Below, in pieces: positions 22,184 to 32,661 of a stretch of 64,000 nucleotides of DNA (position 1 is the first letter of the stretch; each line of letters begins with the position of its first letter). Below the pieces are notes generated by a model. The model was not told the origin of the DNA. It saw nothing but the letters and a program-made list of their open reading frames with translations, and searched no databases. The stretch is from Cryptomeria japonica (lineage: Eukaryota > Streptophyta > Pinopsida > Cupressales > Cupressaceae), in assembly GCF_030272615.1 (NCBI RefSeq), contig NC_081412.1, forward strand, positions 339,194,870-339,258,869, given 5' to 3'. The translations under genes and the position numbers were made by a program.

Positions 22184-22534
22184 ATTGAAAAGTTATTGGA
22201 GGCTGGATTTATCCGCCCTATTGACTATTCCCCATGGATTTCAAATACTGTCGCTGTGGCTAAACCAGATAACAAAATAAGAATGTGTACCGACTTTCGG
22301 GATCTAAATAAGGCTTCTTTAAAAGATGATTTTCCTCTTCCAAACATTGACATGATAGTTGATTCTACGGCAGGACATGCCTTGTTATCCTTCATGGATG
22401 GTTTTTCAGGATACAATCAAATTTTTATTAACCGTCAAGATCAATTCAAAACCGCTTTCACTACTCCCTGGGGTACGTTTTGTTGGATAATGATGCCTTT
22501 TGGACTTACAAATGCCGGTGCAACCTATCAATGA
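22184..22534 (+). pseudogene. gypsy reverse transcriptase, first part
   Basis: Same frame as the upstream ORF. It contains LEAGFIRPIDYSPWISN, RMCTDFRDLNKASLKDDFPL and the block LSFMDGFSGYNQI with the first RT catalytic Asp, then MMPFGLTNAGATYQ. It ends in TGA at 22532-22534 where gypsy RTs read YQRAMT, so CGA to TGA fits exactly. Confidence 0.93.
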
Positions 22535-24076
22535 GCGATGACCCTTATCTTTCATGATTATATGCATAAGATTTTAGAGGATTATGTTGATGACATTTTA
22601 GCCAAATCCTTTCTTCGCATGGATCATATTAAAATCCTTCGTCAAATCTTTGAAAGGATTCGTAAATATCACATGCGCTTGAATCCCCGAAAATGTGTTT
22701 TTGGTGTGGATAGTGGAAAACTATTAGGATTCATAGTTTCGCATCGTGGGATTGAGGTGGACACTAAGAAAATAGATGCTATTGTCAACACGCCACCTCC
22801 TAGAAATATGTCTCAACTTAAAAGCTTACAAGGAAATATTCAAGCTATTCGTAGGTTCGTGTCTCAGCTTGCGGATCGTACCTTTCCTTTTACTCAACTT
22901 CTTAAAAAGGATATCACTTTTCAATGGAATGAGGATTGTCAGCAAGCATTTGAAGATTTAAAAGTGTATTTGGCTAGTCCTCCTATTCTTCAACCTGCCA
23001 AACCTTCTAAACCCTTCCTTCTGTATACATCTGCTCCCTCTCATGCTCTCGCAGCATTGTTGGCACAACATGATAAAGATGGTAAGGAGTGTCCGGTTTA
23101 TTATATAAGTCGTACCTTACTTGATTATGAGACCCGATATTCTGCGATAGAAAAACAATGCTTGGCCTTGGTGTTTGCGACTCAGAAATTGAGACATTAT
23201 CTCTTAAATTCAGAAGTCCACGTCATGATAAAGTTTGATCCGTTGAAGCATCTTTTCTCTAAAACTGATTTATCAGGACGCCTAGCTAAGGGGGTTATGA
23301 TGTTAACTGAATTTGACCTTAAATTTGTTTCACAAAGAGCAATTAAAGGGCAAGTGTTGACCGATCACCTAGCTGAGGCCCCTTCACCTTTCTCCTTCCC
23401 TAACCCTGAGTCTTTTCCTGACGACTTCATTCTTTCTATAGAGAAAGATGAAACTTGGGAGTTATACTTTGATGGCTCTAAGTGTCGTACGGAATCGGGG
23501 GCAAGTGTTGTTCTGATTTCTCCTACAAAGAAACCTATTCCCTTATCCTATCGTCTAAATTTCCTGTGTACCAATAACATTGTTGAGTATGAGGCTCTTA
23601 TAGCAGGAATAAAAGCAACCTTAGCTCTGAATATAAAACACATACATATCTATGGAGATTCGCAATTGATTATAAGACAAGTAACAGGAATATATCAAGC
23701 AAAACAAGACAAATTATCACAATATAAAGACCTTGCTATCTCTTTATTACAAAATTTCGATTCTTATACTATGGAACCCGTTCCTCGAAAAGATAATCGA
23801 CATGCGGATGCAATGGCATGTGTGGCTTCTCTGGTATCTTTAGAGGACCCTGTGGTCGATCTTAAATTCATTATTCACAACCTTATTTCTCCAGCTATTG
23901 TAGACGATTCTAGCTTGGTAACATGTTGTGATTTTATAGACTCAGATGAATGGTACTCGCATATCGTAAGATATTTGACCGATGGTACCTTTCCTGATTC
24001 CGCTAATAGGAACACTAGGGCTAGAATCCGCAAGCTGTCTGCTAGGTATATCATTCTTTCTAATGTCCTTTACTGA
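22535..24076 (+). pseudogene. gypsy reverse transcriptase active site and two RNase H-like regions
   Basis: This continues in frame from the stop at 22532. The RT active site is EDYVDDILAKS (YVDD at 22583-22594), followed by the thumb region. Next is a first RNase H-like part (LLYTSAPSHALAALLAQH, ETRYSAIEKQCLALVFA), then a second one with WELYFDGSK (Asp), VEYEALIAGI (Glu), IYGDSQLII (Asp) and RKDNRHADAMA. A degenerate first copy plus an archaeal-type second copy is known from the Tat branch, where the second takes over activity. The frame ends at TGA 24074-24076 in the linker before integrase (VLY-stop-RGYDG). Confidence 0.92.
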
Positions 24077-24973
24077 AGGGGTTATGATGGTCTTCTCCTT
24101 CATTGTCTTAACAAGTCGGAAATCCCTATTTCTCTTGAAGAGGCACATTCAGGTGCCTGTGGGGGGCATTTTGGGGGCAAATCCTTGGTTCATAGATTGC
24201 TTCGTATGGGATACTATTGGCAAACTATGCAGAAGGATTCCTTTTCATTTGTTAAAAAATGTCATCAATGTCAACAACACAATAACCTGATTCATGCTCC
24301 TGCCCAAGAACTTCGTTCTCAAGTAGCTTCTTGGCCTTTCTCCGCATGGGGTTTGGATCTCATCGGTAAAATCTCTCCTCCTTCATCTCAAGGACACACC
24401 TTCATTATAACCGCAACAGATTACTTTACGAAGTGGGTAGAAGCTATTCCCCTTCGCTCTACCACTACTGAAGTGATTTGTCAATTTCTTCTAGAAAACA
24501 TCATTTCTCAATTTGGGATACCTTCTACTATAATCTCAGATAATGGGACATCATTTAAGAACAAGGACGTGAAGAAATTCCTCGAGAAGTATCATATCAA
24601 ACATCGATTTTCTACACCATACTATCCTCAGTCAAATGGTCAAGCCGAATCATCCAATAAGATAATTGAACAAATTCTTCGCAAAACCGTGAATAAGCAT
24701 GGTAAGGATTGGAGTAACCAGCTAATCTATGCTCTTTGGGCTTACCAAACGAGTGTACGAATTGCCACAGGAACTACTCCTTATAATCTTGTTTATGGTG
24801 CTGACGCTATTATGCCTTTAGAGCTAGAGATTCCATCACTTAGGGTTTCTCTCAAAGGTATAGTAGATGATGACTCTTATAGAGAACAACGACTTCAACA
24901 GCTTGAGATGCTTGATGAACAGCGTATAAACGCTCTTGAGCATATTCAAGCGTATCACAAAACTCTACAATGA
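24077..24973 (+). pseudogene. gypsy integrase, zinc and catalytic domains
   Basis: In frame with the RT-RNase H part. The HHCC zinc domain is seen as EAHSGACGGHFGGK and KKCHQCQQHN. The catalytic triad is visible: Asp in WGLDLIGKI (about 24355), Asp in IISDNGTSFKNKD (about 24540) and Glu in SNGQAESSNKI (about 24645), then ALWAYQTSVRIATGTTPYN. A TGA at 24971-24973 interrupts the C-terminal part. The enzyme inserts element cDNA and makes the 5-bp duplication seen here. Confidence 0.94.
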
Positions 24974-25210
24974 AGCTATAATGATAAGGTTATTCAACGT
25001 TCCTTCTCAGTAGGTGACTTAGTCCTCTATGAGAATCAGCGCAATGTGAATGCCTTACCTGCAGAAAAGGGAAAATTCAGTCCTAATTGGCTTGGACCAT
25101 ACATCGTTATTGAGGATTATGGATCAGGTGCTTACAAAATAGCGGATGTAGACGGTACGCCTCTTAAAGAACCTATAAATGCTATGCACTTGCGTAGATA
25201 TTATGCTTAA
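24974..25210 (+). pseudogene. gypsy integrase C-terminal domain
   Basis: In-frame continuation of 78 codons to a TAA at 25208-25210. It includes FSVGDLVLYENQ, KFSPNWLGPYIV and AMHLRRYYA, typical of the gypsy integrase C-terminus (GPY/F-like module, which contacts DNA or chromatin). It would be the natural end of pol. Confidence 0.9.
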
Positions 25211-25811
25211 TTCTTCATTCCTTATTTATCTTCTTTTCAATTCTTCAAACATTGGATAATATGTTAGTGTCTCTTAATTAAAGCAAAATAGAATTAAATG
25301 TTATGTTGTTTAATCTATATTGCTTCGTTCCTGACAAGCGTGTCTTCTTACTTTACGGTTTGTCTTGAATTCATTTATGTAAATTGTGAAAGATTTACAT
25401 TTCCATTATGCTAGCATATTATACAGTGTCTTTATGTGTTAAGTAGAATCGTATCATGTTGTATTTAAGTTCAGAATTAAATCACATTAGTTATATGATT
25501 CTTAGACTTAATGCATATGTCTTCCTTATCATCAATGTAGTACTTGATTAAATATTTAATTAAGTCACACATGTATCAATTTAATCATGGAGCATTGAGA
25601 AATCAATCACATGGAAATTAAATTCTGAACATACATGTACATTTACCAAATGTATTAGATTTAATCAAAGCAAAATATACATTGTTTTAAGCATTAAAGA
25701 TAACACATTTGAGACAAAAGAGAAGCATGTATATATACATATATATATGTGGATCGCATACAAATATAGGTCACTATACATCCAAAATGTGACCTCTCCT
25801 ACATCATAAAA
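25211..25811. other. AT-rich untranslated stretch after gypsy pol
   Basis: About 600 bp, AT-rich, with no open frame of note on either strand. It contains a short TATA-like alternating run (ATATATACATATATATATG, about 25731-25750). It separates the sense pol from the stop of the antisense ORF at 25812. Confidence 0.75.
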
Positions 25812-26691
25812 TCATCTCCTATCCCTAGGACTGGTGGCTGGAGAGTGTCGACTGGACGCTCCCTCCTGATCTGGCCGTGAAGGTGGACCCATGGGTGTGT
25901 AGCGAGATACAGACCGTGAGTGACTCCGAGAGGAACTCCTACGATCCCTATCCATAAGGATCGCGCGATAGGTGGTAGCCTCGGTCTGAGCTGCTGCTAG
26001 ATCTCACTGCGCCCGCTGAAGGTCCTCTGATAGGACTCTCTCTCTCTCCCTCCATATGTCTACCTGAACTCAGAATGGGGAAAACAAGTCCTCGTGCCGA
26101 CCCGCGTTCCCCTGAGGCCTATAGGCAATCTGTGAGGAATTGGGGATTTGTCCTATCGTTGAAATGTCTGTCACTGCCTGCTGAATCAAGGAACGCCACT
26201 CCTGCACATTAGCTGTGGCAGTAGAATAGATTTTTTTTTTTTTTTTGTATTAGTACCATTCTATATCATCAAAACATTAATAATCAATTTAAACCTACTA
26301 TACCTGGGTCTCCCTCACACCAGTAGGGATCATGATACGGTAGCATCTATGATTGGGATCTACCAGGCTCCCCTCGCTCGACTAACCTGTGCACGATGGG
26401 TGTAGGCTGGGCGGTACTAGGAACAGGTCTCCGTATCACCTCATGTTCTCCCTGTTGGGGAATATGAGGAGGATCCAGAGCTATGGTATCATCCCCTGAA
26501 TGGTGAGGAGCTGCATCCGACTCCTCCTCATCATCTCTATCCTCATCATCTCTATCCTCATCTGCATCTGACTCCTCCTCATCATCAGTTCTCTCCTCCT
26601 CCTCCTCGGCGCTGCGTTGATCGCCTGTAGGTGGGTTTTGAAAGTAAAGGTAAAGGAATGAACGTATATACCTTGAAAGAGACATTTGCAT
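25812..26691 (-). pseudogene. Antisense accessory ORF of the gypsy element with probable intron
   Basis: On the minus strand a coding-like frame runs against pol. The upstream part (26691-26304) has an acidic low-complexity run (EEEEERTDDEEESDADEDRD) and HRLVERGEPGRSQS. The downstream part (26212-25812) has VQEWRSLIQQAVTDIST, a charged helical stretch (QVDIWRERERVLSEDLQ) and an Arg/Ser-rich tail (RDRRSSSRSHSRSVSRY), ending at TGA 25812-25814. An intron 26303-26213 with CCCAG|GTATAG and GCCACAG|CTAATG borders joins the two frames in phase. Three stops (26347, 26070, 26004) are C-to-T compatible. Antisense ORFs at this place are known in some Tat-group elements such as maize Grande; their role is unknown. 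The 5' end is uncertain. Confidence 0.6.
26213..26303 (-). other. Predicted intron in the antisense ORF
   Basis: 91 bp, minus strand, GT (GTATAGTAGG) to AG (TACTGCCACAG). It includes a homopolymer run of about 18 T on the plus strand and is AT-rich, unlike the flanking exons. Removing it keeps the frame of both flanks. Confidence 0.5.
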
Positions 26692-26921
26692 TTGTCACTT
26701 TGTTGATTCTGAGTACTGTTCATTGCAGCGGAGCCCACATAGCTATCATCATGCCTTCACGACGACCGGAGCGTCCCACGAGGGTTGAGATCCTGCGCCA
26801 GGCCGTGATTGACGACGAGCCACTGGACGAGGTGAGTTGACTGAACTTTGACTTTTGATTTTCTGCATTTTGACTTTTCTGTGATCGTATGCGGGCCCTG
26901 AAGGCTGACCTGGGGCCCACC
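26692..26921 (+). other. Stretch with a possible small sense exon
   Basis: On the plus strand, TTCATTGCAG (about 26719-26728) resembles an acceptor and GACGAG|GTGAGT (about 26832) a strong donor. Between them an ATG at 26752 opens MPSRRPERPTRVEILRQAV and a short acidic tail. This is too little to call a gene. It could be a captured exon fragment or chance; it also overlaps where the antisense ORF might begin. Confidence 0.3.
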
Positions 26922-27034
26922 CAGGGCGCCATGGTCCCTGTGGGGTGCCCTGGTCCCCCCAGGGCGCCATGGTCCCTTCAGGGCGCCATGGTTCCTTCAG
27001 GGCGCCCTGGTCCCTGATAGGGCGCCATGGTATA
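26922..27034 (+). repeat. GC-rich 19-bp tandem repeat before the 3' LTR
   Basis: About six units of CAGGGCGCCATGGTCCCTT-like sequence, starting near 26922, 26942, 26960, 26979, 26998 and 27017. A two-copy CCTTCGCATCTATA repeat follows at about 27036-27065. The core is shared with the LTR triplication at 18981-19072. Confidence 0.85.
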
Positions 27035-27274
27035 GATACCTTCGCATCTATACCTTCGCATCTATTCAGCTACTCACAAATTTCATCAATTTCCTTAGTA
27101 AGCATTAGGTGATTTTTGTGATCTAACGTGTGTTTTGTAGGGTGCGGTTCCTAACTGTGTACTGCAGATGCCGCTGGGGGCTTCGTCCGACAACTTATGG
27201 ATATATCCTTTTTCAAATAATGTTTACTTTCTGTACTTTAGCTTGCATATGCACGTAGTAGTCATATGACCGCT
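27035..27274 (+). other. Untranslated stretch before the gypsy polypurine tract
   Basis: After the short CCTTCGCATCT duplication, no frame or known signal is clear. A TTTTGTAG|GG acceptor-like site lies near 27140, and TGCAG|ATG near 27170. I see no gene. Confidence 0.6.
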
Positions 27275-27289
27275 AAAGTGGGGGCTAAA
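27275..27289 (+). promoter_or_regulatory. gypsy polypurine tract
   Basis: AAAGTGGGGGCTAAA directly precedes the TGTAACG start of the 3' LTR. This is the expected place for plus-strand priming. It has two pyrimidine interruptions but a strong G5 run. Confidence 0.85.
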
Positions 27290-28940
27290 TGTAACGTCAT
27301 AAATTGTACGCACTTGCTAAAGCAGTACAATTTAACACCTAGTTTAGCACCCGCCTTGGCGCAGTTGCACTTTGCATGGCATTTTCCCTTTAGCACTTAA
27401 TTAATCGAATTAATTAGGTCTAAAGGTTCTATTTCACCATTTTCCACATCACAAAGTCGGGCCCTTTCATTAAAGCGTGCCCCTTTCATTTTATTCCTCC
27501 AATACATCATCTAATCAAAAACCATAATTAAGTCCTATTTCAAACTTGGGGGCTTGATTTCGGGGGTCAAAACATCTCGAAATCACCTGTAACTTCGGGA
27601 TTCTCTCTAAAATCATCATATCTGACGGTCCTGAAAATTTGGTGAAAAGTTGTCGGGACCGTGGCGCCCGGAGTGCACACGGTCCCGGACATTTTTCCCG
27701 AAATTTTAAGAGCGCGATCCAATCATAAAATAAAGCTTAACCCCAAGAAATTGGCGGGATATTCAATCTCTAGGTCGGCCAAAAGACGAAATTGCGACCT
27801 AGGGTTTCATACATAAGAGCTCTCTTTCTTCATTTGAAGGGATCCAATTTTTGTTTTCAGGAACTTCATATGCAGTGAAAGAGCAGATCTTTGAAGACTT
27901 CAACAACATTCAACATCCTTCTATCAAGCATCTATCAAATTCATTCATCCACTTAGGGCTTGGAAGACATTGAAGAACAATAAGAGATTACCGACTGAAG
28001 ATTGGCTTGTACTCCTACCTTGAGGGTTGGGTATGATTTCATGTTGTTTTCATGTCTTTACGTAAGCTTCAATACATCATTTATTCATGCTTTAGATCAC
28101 TTTGCATCTTGATTTAGAGCATTTACGTTATCATTTACAAGCAATTAGGGTTTACTTTCTAGGTTGCTCTAGTTTGCTTTCTTGCATTTTAGGACCTTGC
28201 ACACACACTAGGTCTGCACACACAATACATTTTACAAAACAACTTGGCTATTCGTGGAGGTGGAAATCGCCGAAGCGGGGGTTTGACTAAGGCAAAACCC
28301 TATATAGCCGCCCATACACCCTTTTTCAGATATCATTGCAGGTTTCAGGATTCGGACGACGCCGCGGGATACAGATCTGGAGAGAGAAGGTCGAGACAGC
28401 ACTCTGTATCAAATTGCAGAGCAGAAGACTGGGACAGGGGCGCTGGGCACCCTGGTCCTGCCAGGACAGGGGCGCTGGGCGCCCTGGTCCTTGGGACAGA
28501 GTCGCTGGGCGCCCTGGTCCTCCGGACAGACAGCTTTCTGACAGTGTTCCAGAGTGCAGAACAGCAGTTTCCGGTGCAGTTTTCAGGACAGTGGCGTCCG
28601 GGCCCCCGTCCCGCACATTTTCAGTCCGATTTTGACTCCGGGTACACATCTGCATTCTTATTTCATCCTTGTATTTACAGCTGTTCATTGTTTAATCTCA
28701 ATTCTGCAATCTTGTTATTAGTTCATACTTGCATTTTGGGATTAGGGTTTGAACTTGAATTACTTGATCTTACAATTTCAACAAGGGAATAGAAATCCTA
28801 ATAGATATCCCATGGCTCTCTCTTTCACAAAAAGAAGTAGCCAATTGTGTGATATCTCTAGGCTCTTTTGTATTCCGTAATGTGTGTCAAAAGGTAGGAT
28901 TAGGGCATGATTAACCTAGTCTCGCTTTTTCCCCCACACA
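27290..28940 (+). repeat. gypsy 3' LTR
   Basis: 1651 bp, TGTAACGTC to CCCCCACACA, homologous to 17838-19499. It lacks 11 bp relative to the 5' copy around the TTTCNGACAG segment near 28540. About 25 substitutions were counted by eye, mostly downstream of 28340. It is followed directly by GAAAG (28941-28945) and the rest of the interrupted ORF. Confidence 0.95.
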
Positions 28941-28945
28941 GAAAG
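28941..28945. other. Target-site duplication GAAAG, right copy
   Basis: Second copy of the 5-bp duplication at 17833-17837, next to the 3' LTR end. Confidence 0.95.
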
Positions 28946-31740
28946 CTCTGGTAGATTGTTATAATCCGAGAACCAAAACCATATGCGATTACAGAGGGAA
29001 TCCCTTAGTGGTGATTAACAAACAAACTGTTGATATGGTATTTGATTTAGACTGGGAAGTGGAGGAAAGAATCGATATGCAGAAACTGTCACAGGAATTC
29101 TTCGGCTTGGAAAACATCTACAGGACTTGGAGATTACCTATTCACCGGCCGAAAGTGGGTGGGGCATTTGTTCCGTTCAGCAAAGATGACAAGGTGCCGT
29201 TTGATGTCAACCACTTCCATCCATATTTTAAGTATACATATTATGCTGCAGCCCAAGTATTAGGCCTAGAGGCTCATCCACTCATGGATATTGGGGTTGT
29301 GGTTTTGTGTGCTGATTTACAATCAAAAGACCCTAGGTCATTTGATTATGCCACTTATGTTGCAGATGCCTTAAATCATGGGTTAGAGAAGTTAAAAGGG
29401 GATCTCGTGAACATACATTTTTCATTGTACTCCTTATTAATGCATATTATTCTTTATTGTGGACAAGAGATCAACTTCTGGTCAGATGATTTCTGCATTA
29501 GAGCTTATGATAAGAATGGTTTGAAGAAGCCAGTTCAGTTATGGCTTTCTGCATGGGACCAGAGGTTCATGAACAACCAGTACTGGCACTTTCAGGAATA
29601 TTTTGTGAAACCTCTTAGTGTGGCCTTTGGGAAACACAGAGATTATACTCTGTCCCCTGAAATTAAGAGATTCCTCAGGCCAAGGGACTTCTCTCCGGAG
29701 TTACAAATTGATCACAATTGGGGCGATTGGTATTGCCACGATAATCACACAGAAATCAGGGTATTTGGGTATAAAGGAAGACCACACATGCTTCCAATTA
29801 CAGTACCAAATAGGGTGGCTAGCCTGGAGATTGTAAGACAATTATCTATTGTCAGTGCCAAACACCTTACAGATTCCGGTAAGCAGTCCATCATTCTAGG
29901 TTTATTGGTTTTTTCTGACTTTATTGTTAAAAGTTCAAAAAGCTATCATTTACTACAGAATAAGTTAGACTACTATGGCATGACTCTGGGTGAACCTAGA
30001 GAGAACTTCGATCCTGAAGGGTATATAAGAGCTGCCAGAGCGTCACAAAAACTCAAAGCTGGAATGCATGTGGCCAAAATGCTAGATGACCTGATTAAAA
30101 ATCTTGAAAGAGAGGAGGCCAGGGTTCTGAGAGAAAAGAGTGGATTGACTTGGGAGGCCTACAAATGGAAAAGGGCAAGGGGGATGATAGATGGAGATTT
30201 ACTTGGGAACTTCCAAGATCCTCTGGAAGTAGCTAAAAGGATACTTCAACATGAAGAAGAGATCATGCATAGAGTGCCCCCGCAATTCCTTCATTTTATC
30301 AACACTGAGAAGGATAGTCAACCATTGGCTCACATGTCACCAAAATCAACTGCTAGTAGTATCCCTGCTGATTCCCCTAGGGAAGATTATCCTCCTGGTT
30401 TTGAAGCAGAGATGAATGTGGACACTGGTGAGATTAACATTAAGGATGTAGTTGATATAAGAATGACTGAACATGAAGATTTTGTTGCTGATGATGGATT
30501 CGCTTCTTCAAGGGAATTCCTTTCATTTTTGTACCAGTACAAAGGGGCACATGTTAAACGAAGCATGGCTGGAAGACCAGAAGAAGAACAGATGAAGAAA
30601 TTGCAGGATGAAATCGATATCCTCATGAAAGATATGACCCCTGAGAAAGGGAGAAGATTACTAAAAGAGGCCGGTGTAATCATCTTTTCTGGTTGGGATA
30701 TAAACTCAGCACTTCTGTTTGACGGGTTCCTGAGAAAGCAAGATTTGAATCAACAGGTGTTGCCCCAGGAGATAGACAAATTATTCCTAGGCTCTGGATA
30801 TGATCCTGACATGAAGGCTCTCCTACATTGGGCATTATATCCAAAAGGGAAGAGGCCTATAATTGTGGATATTGAAGAAACCTTTGGACACCTCATGGTT
30901 CATCAGGTTGGAAAGACGGACCCTAGGGTCACTGCTAAATTGAACTTGGATGTTGCAAGATTAAACCTGGACCAGACAGAATTTTTGGTCAGAGAAAATG
31001 TCACATATAAGGGGTTGTATGAAAAATCCAAAGAGGAGAATCAAAAGTTGCAAGCAAAAATATTGCAACTTGAGACAGGGACTCCCATAAGCGAATACAC
31101 CTCATATCCCACAGGACGTAGCTTGGATGATGTTTCCGATGCTCTGTACTGGAAGTATCAAGCAGATAAAGCCACCAAACATGCAAATAGTATCCAACAA
31201 AAGATGGATAAACTGGTCAATGATATCATCGGACATCGGTTTAACACCATGCTTTCGCATGTCGAACCATATTGGAAGGTATATAATGGAACTATAAAGG
31301 CATTAACAGAGCATGAGAGATTAAAATCACGACTACATGAAGTATTGAATAGTGTCGATACAATGACGCCAGAGGAGAAGACTGAAGGGATAGCGTACAT
31401 GGAGAATCATGTTAAACTCGAAGATGCGCTAAGGAAAGATCTCAAGGAATTGGATGATGGGAGACCTATTGGAATGCCCTCGGTCTATAAAGAAGGAGAT
31501 GTAATATCCCTGGAGGACTTGCGGAATGAGCTTATCAGCGTCAAAGATTGGGCTTTGTCAGAAATGGATCGAAGTAAAGACATGGCCCCTACTGTCAACC
31601 AGATGATATTCAAATATCTGTCGCAAGGAGAAGAATTGAAGAAACAGAGTGCTAAAATCAAAATCTTTAAAGATGATGATTATATTCATCATTTAGGAAT
31701 TCTTAATCTCTTTTTGCTTAAGTTTGTTAGAAACGTTTAA
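28946..31740 (+). pseudogene. Unknown 1046-residue protein, 3' part, downstream of the gypsy insertion
   Basis: The frame is open from the LTR border to TAA 31738-31740, with no stop in over 930 codons. The first half is globular: WRLPIHRPKVGGAFVPF, FHPYFKYTYYAAAQVLGL, LMDIGVVVLCADLQSKD, LLMHIILYCGQEINFW and PVQLWLSAWDQRF. A Pro/Ser linker (HMSPKSTASSIPADSPRE) and an acidic stretch follow. The second half is largely helical with coiled-coil character (YEKSKEENQKLQAKILQLE; HERLKSRLHEVLNSV; LEDALRKDLKELDDG). No catalytic motif, membrane span or retroelement domain is evident. I do not recognise the family. It may be a multicopy plant ORF carried by a mobile segment, or a host gene fragment. As it stands it has no start of its own. 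Confidence 0.72.
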
Positions 31741-32661
31741 ACTAATGATTAGCATTTCGAAAATACGTGTCTTTTCATGAATAGCTTTCATTCCCATATA
31801 TATATGAGAATGGTTTTTGTAAAGTAAAAAAGATGAAAAAATACACAATAAGAAGATGGTGATGTATGACAGCCTGTAAGTTTTACAAACTTCGATGGAA
31901 TACATGCTATGAACTGTTGTTTTTCTTTGCGTATGTGTTGTGGATTATTTCACTTTGTTTTTGCAATCGTCTGTGATATTATCTAAAGTGATAAGGTTAT
32001 TCATATTCTTGAAATCAAATTTGTGCTTCATGTTATAAGGTTGAAACAAAAGTTTTGCTTGCGAATTGTAATTGTTCCTCGCAGTACTTCATTGATTGGT
32101 CCCTTAAAGGTAGGGTTAAATTCATTCAATCAACATATGATATAAGCATTCAAATTGATCTCAAAAGAAATAATAATTGACAGGTCTATAAAAGGGTGGA
32201 TTAAAAAACTGTCTCACAGGCTCGCATAATAAGTCCTGAAGAAAGTATAATGACTATGTAGCCCAAACAGCAAAGAAGGCACTAGTCAAAAACAGATTAC
32301 ACTCATCACTATATTTCACCATTTGTTATTTTAAAGCAAACCGAAGTAATTAGGAAACATAGATCGAATAGCTTCTACAACAACAATCTTGAACTCATCT
32401 ACTGTATCTCCATTCTAGGAACTTACGCCATTCTGAGACTAGGAGAGATCAGATTAAGAAACTAAATCTGCTATAAAAAGCATTAGTTGAAGGAACAGCT
32501 AGTGAGTAGGTATACCTGCCTAGGTCCTGCAGAGCCTAAAGTGAGAGAGTTAGTAACCAAATAGGTTCACTCTATAAGTTGGCCAAGTCAATTGGAGGGT
32601 TTGATCATAGGAGTTGGCATTTCCTTAGAATCTATCCAATCTGTTGATTTGAGACCCAACA
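31741..32661. other. Flank between the unknown ORF and the satellite
   Basis: About 920 bp of unique-looking AT-rich DNA without a convincing ORF. It has two TATA-like boxes on the plus strand, TCTATAAAAGGG near 32185-32197 and GCTATAAAAAGC near 32470-32481. The last bases before the satellite are GAGACCCAACA; read on the other strand this is TGTTGGGTCTC, which resembles an LTR terminus. No matching second LTR or target duplication was found at the left border near 17067, so I do not call an element. Confidence 0.6.

Larger units (their letters stand above)
17838..28940 (+). mobile_element. Ty3/gypsy LTR retrotransposon, Tat/Ogre-like clade, complete but defective
   Basis: An 11.1-kb element with LTRs of 1662 and 1651 bp, TG...CA ends, a 5-bp duplication, a polypurine tract and pol in the order PR-RT-RNase H-IN, which defines gypsy. 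A VDNGSG protease motif, a degenerate first RNase H followed by a second complete one, and an antisense ORF between pol and 3' LTR are features known from the Tat/Ogre branch. All pol segments lie in one frame, broken by four stops and no visible frameshift. No Gag domain or zinc knuckle is seen. It sits inside the unknown ORF 17492/31740. LTR similarity (about 98-99% by eye) implies recent insertion. Confidence 0.95.

Noticed and set aside
26631-26840. A small secreted protein gene (hydrophobic stretch FVTLLILSTVHC)
   Set aside because: The hydrophobic part lies upstream of an acceptor-like site inside the element's 3' region; there is no supporting context for a gene.
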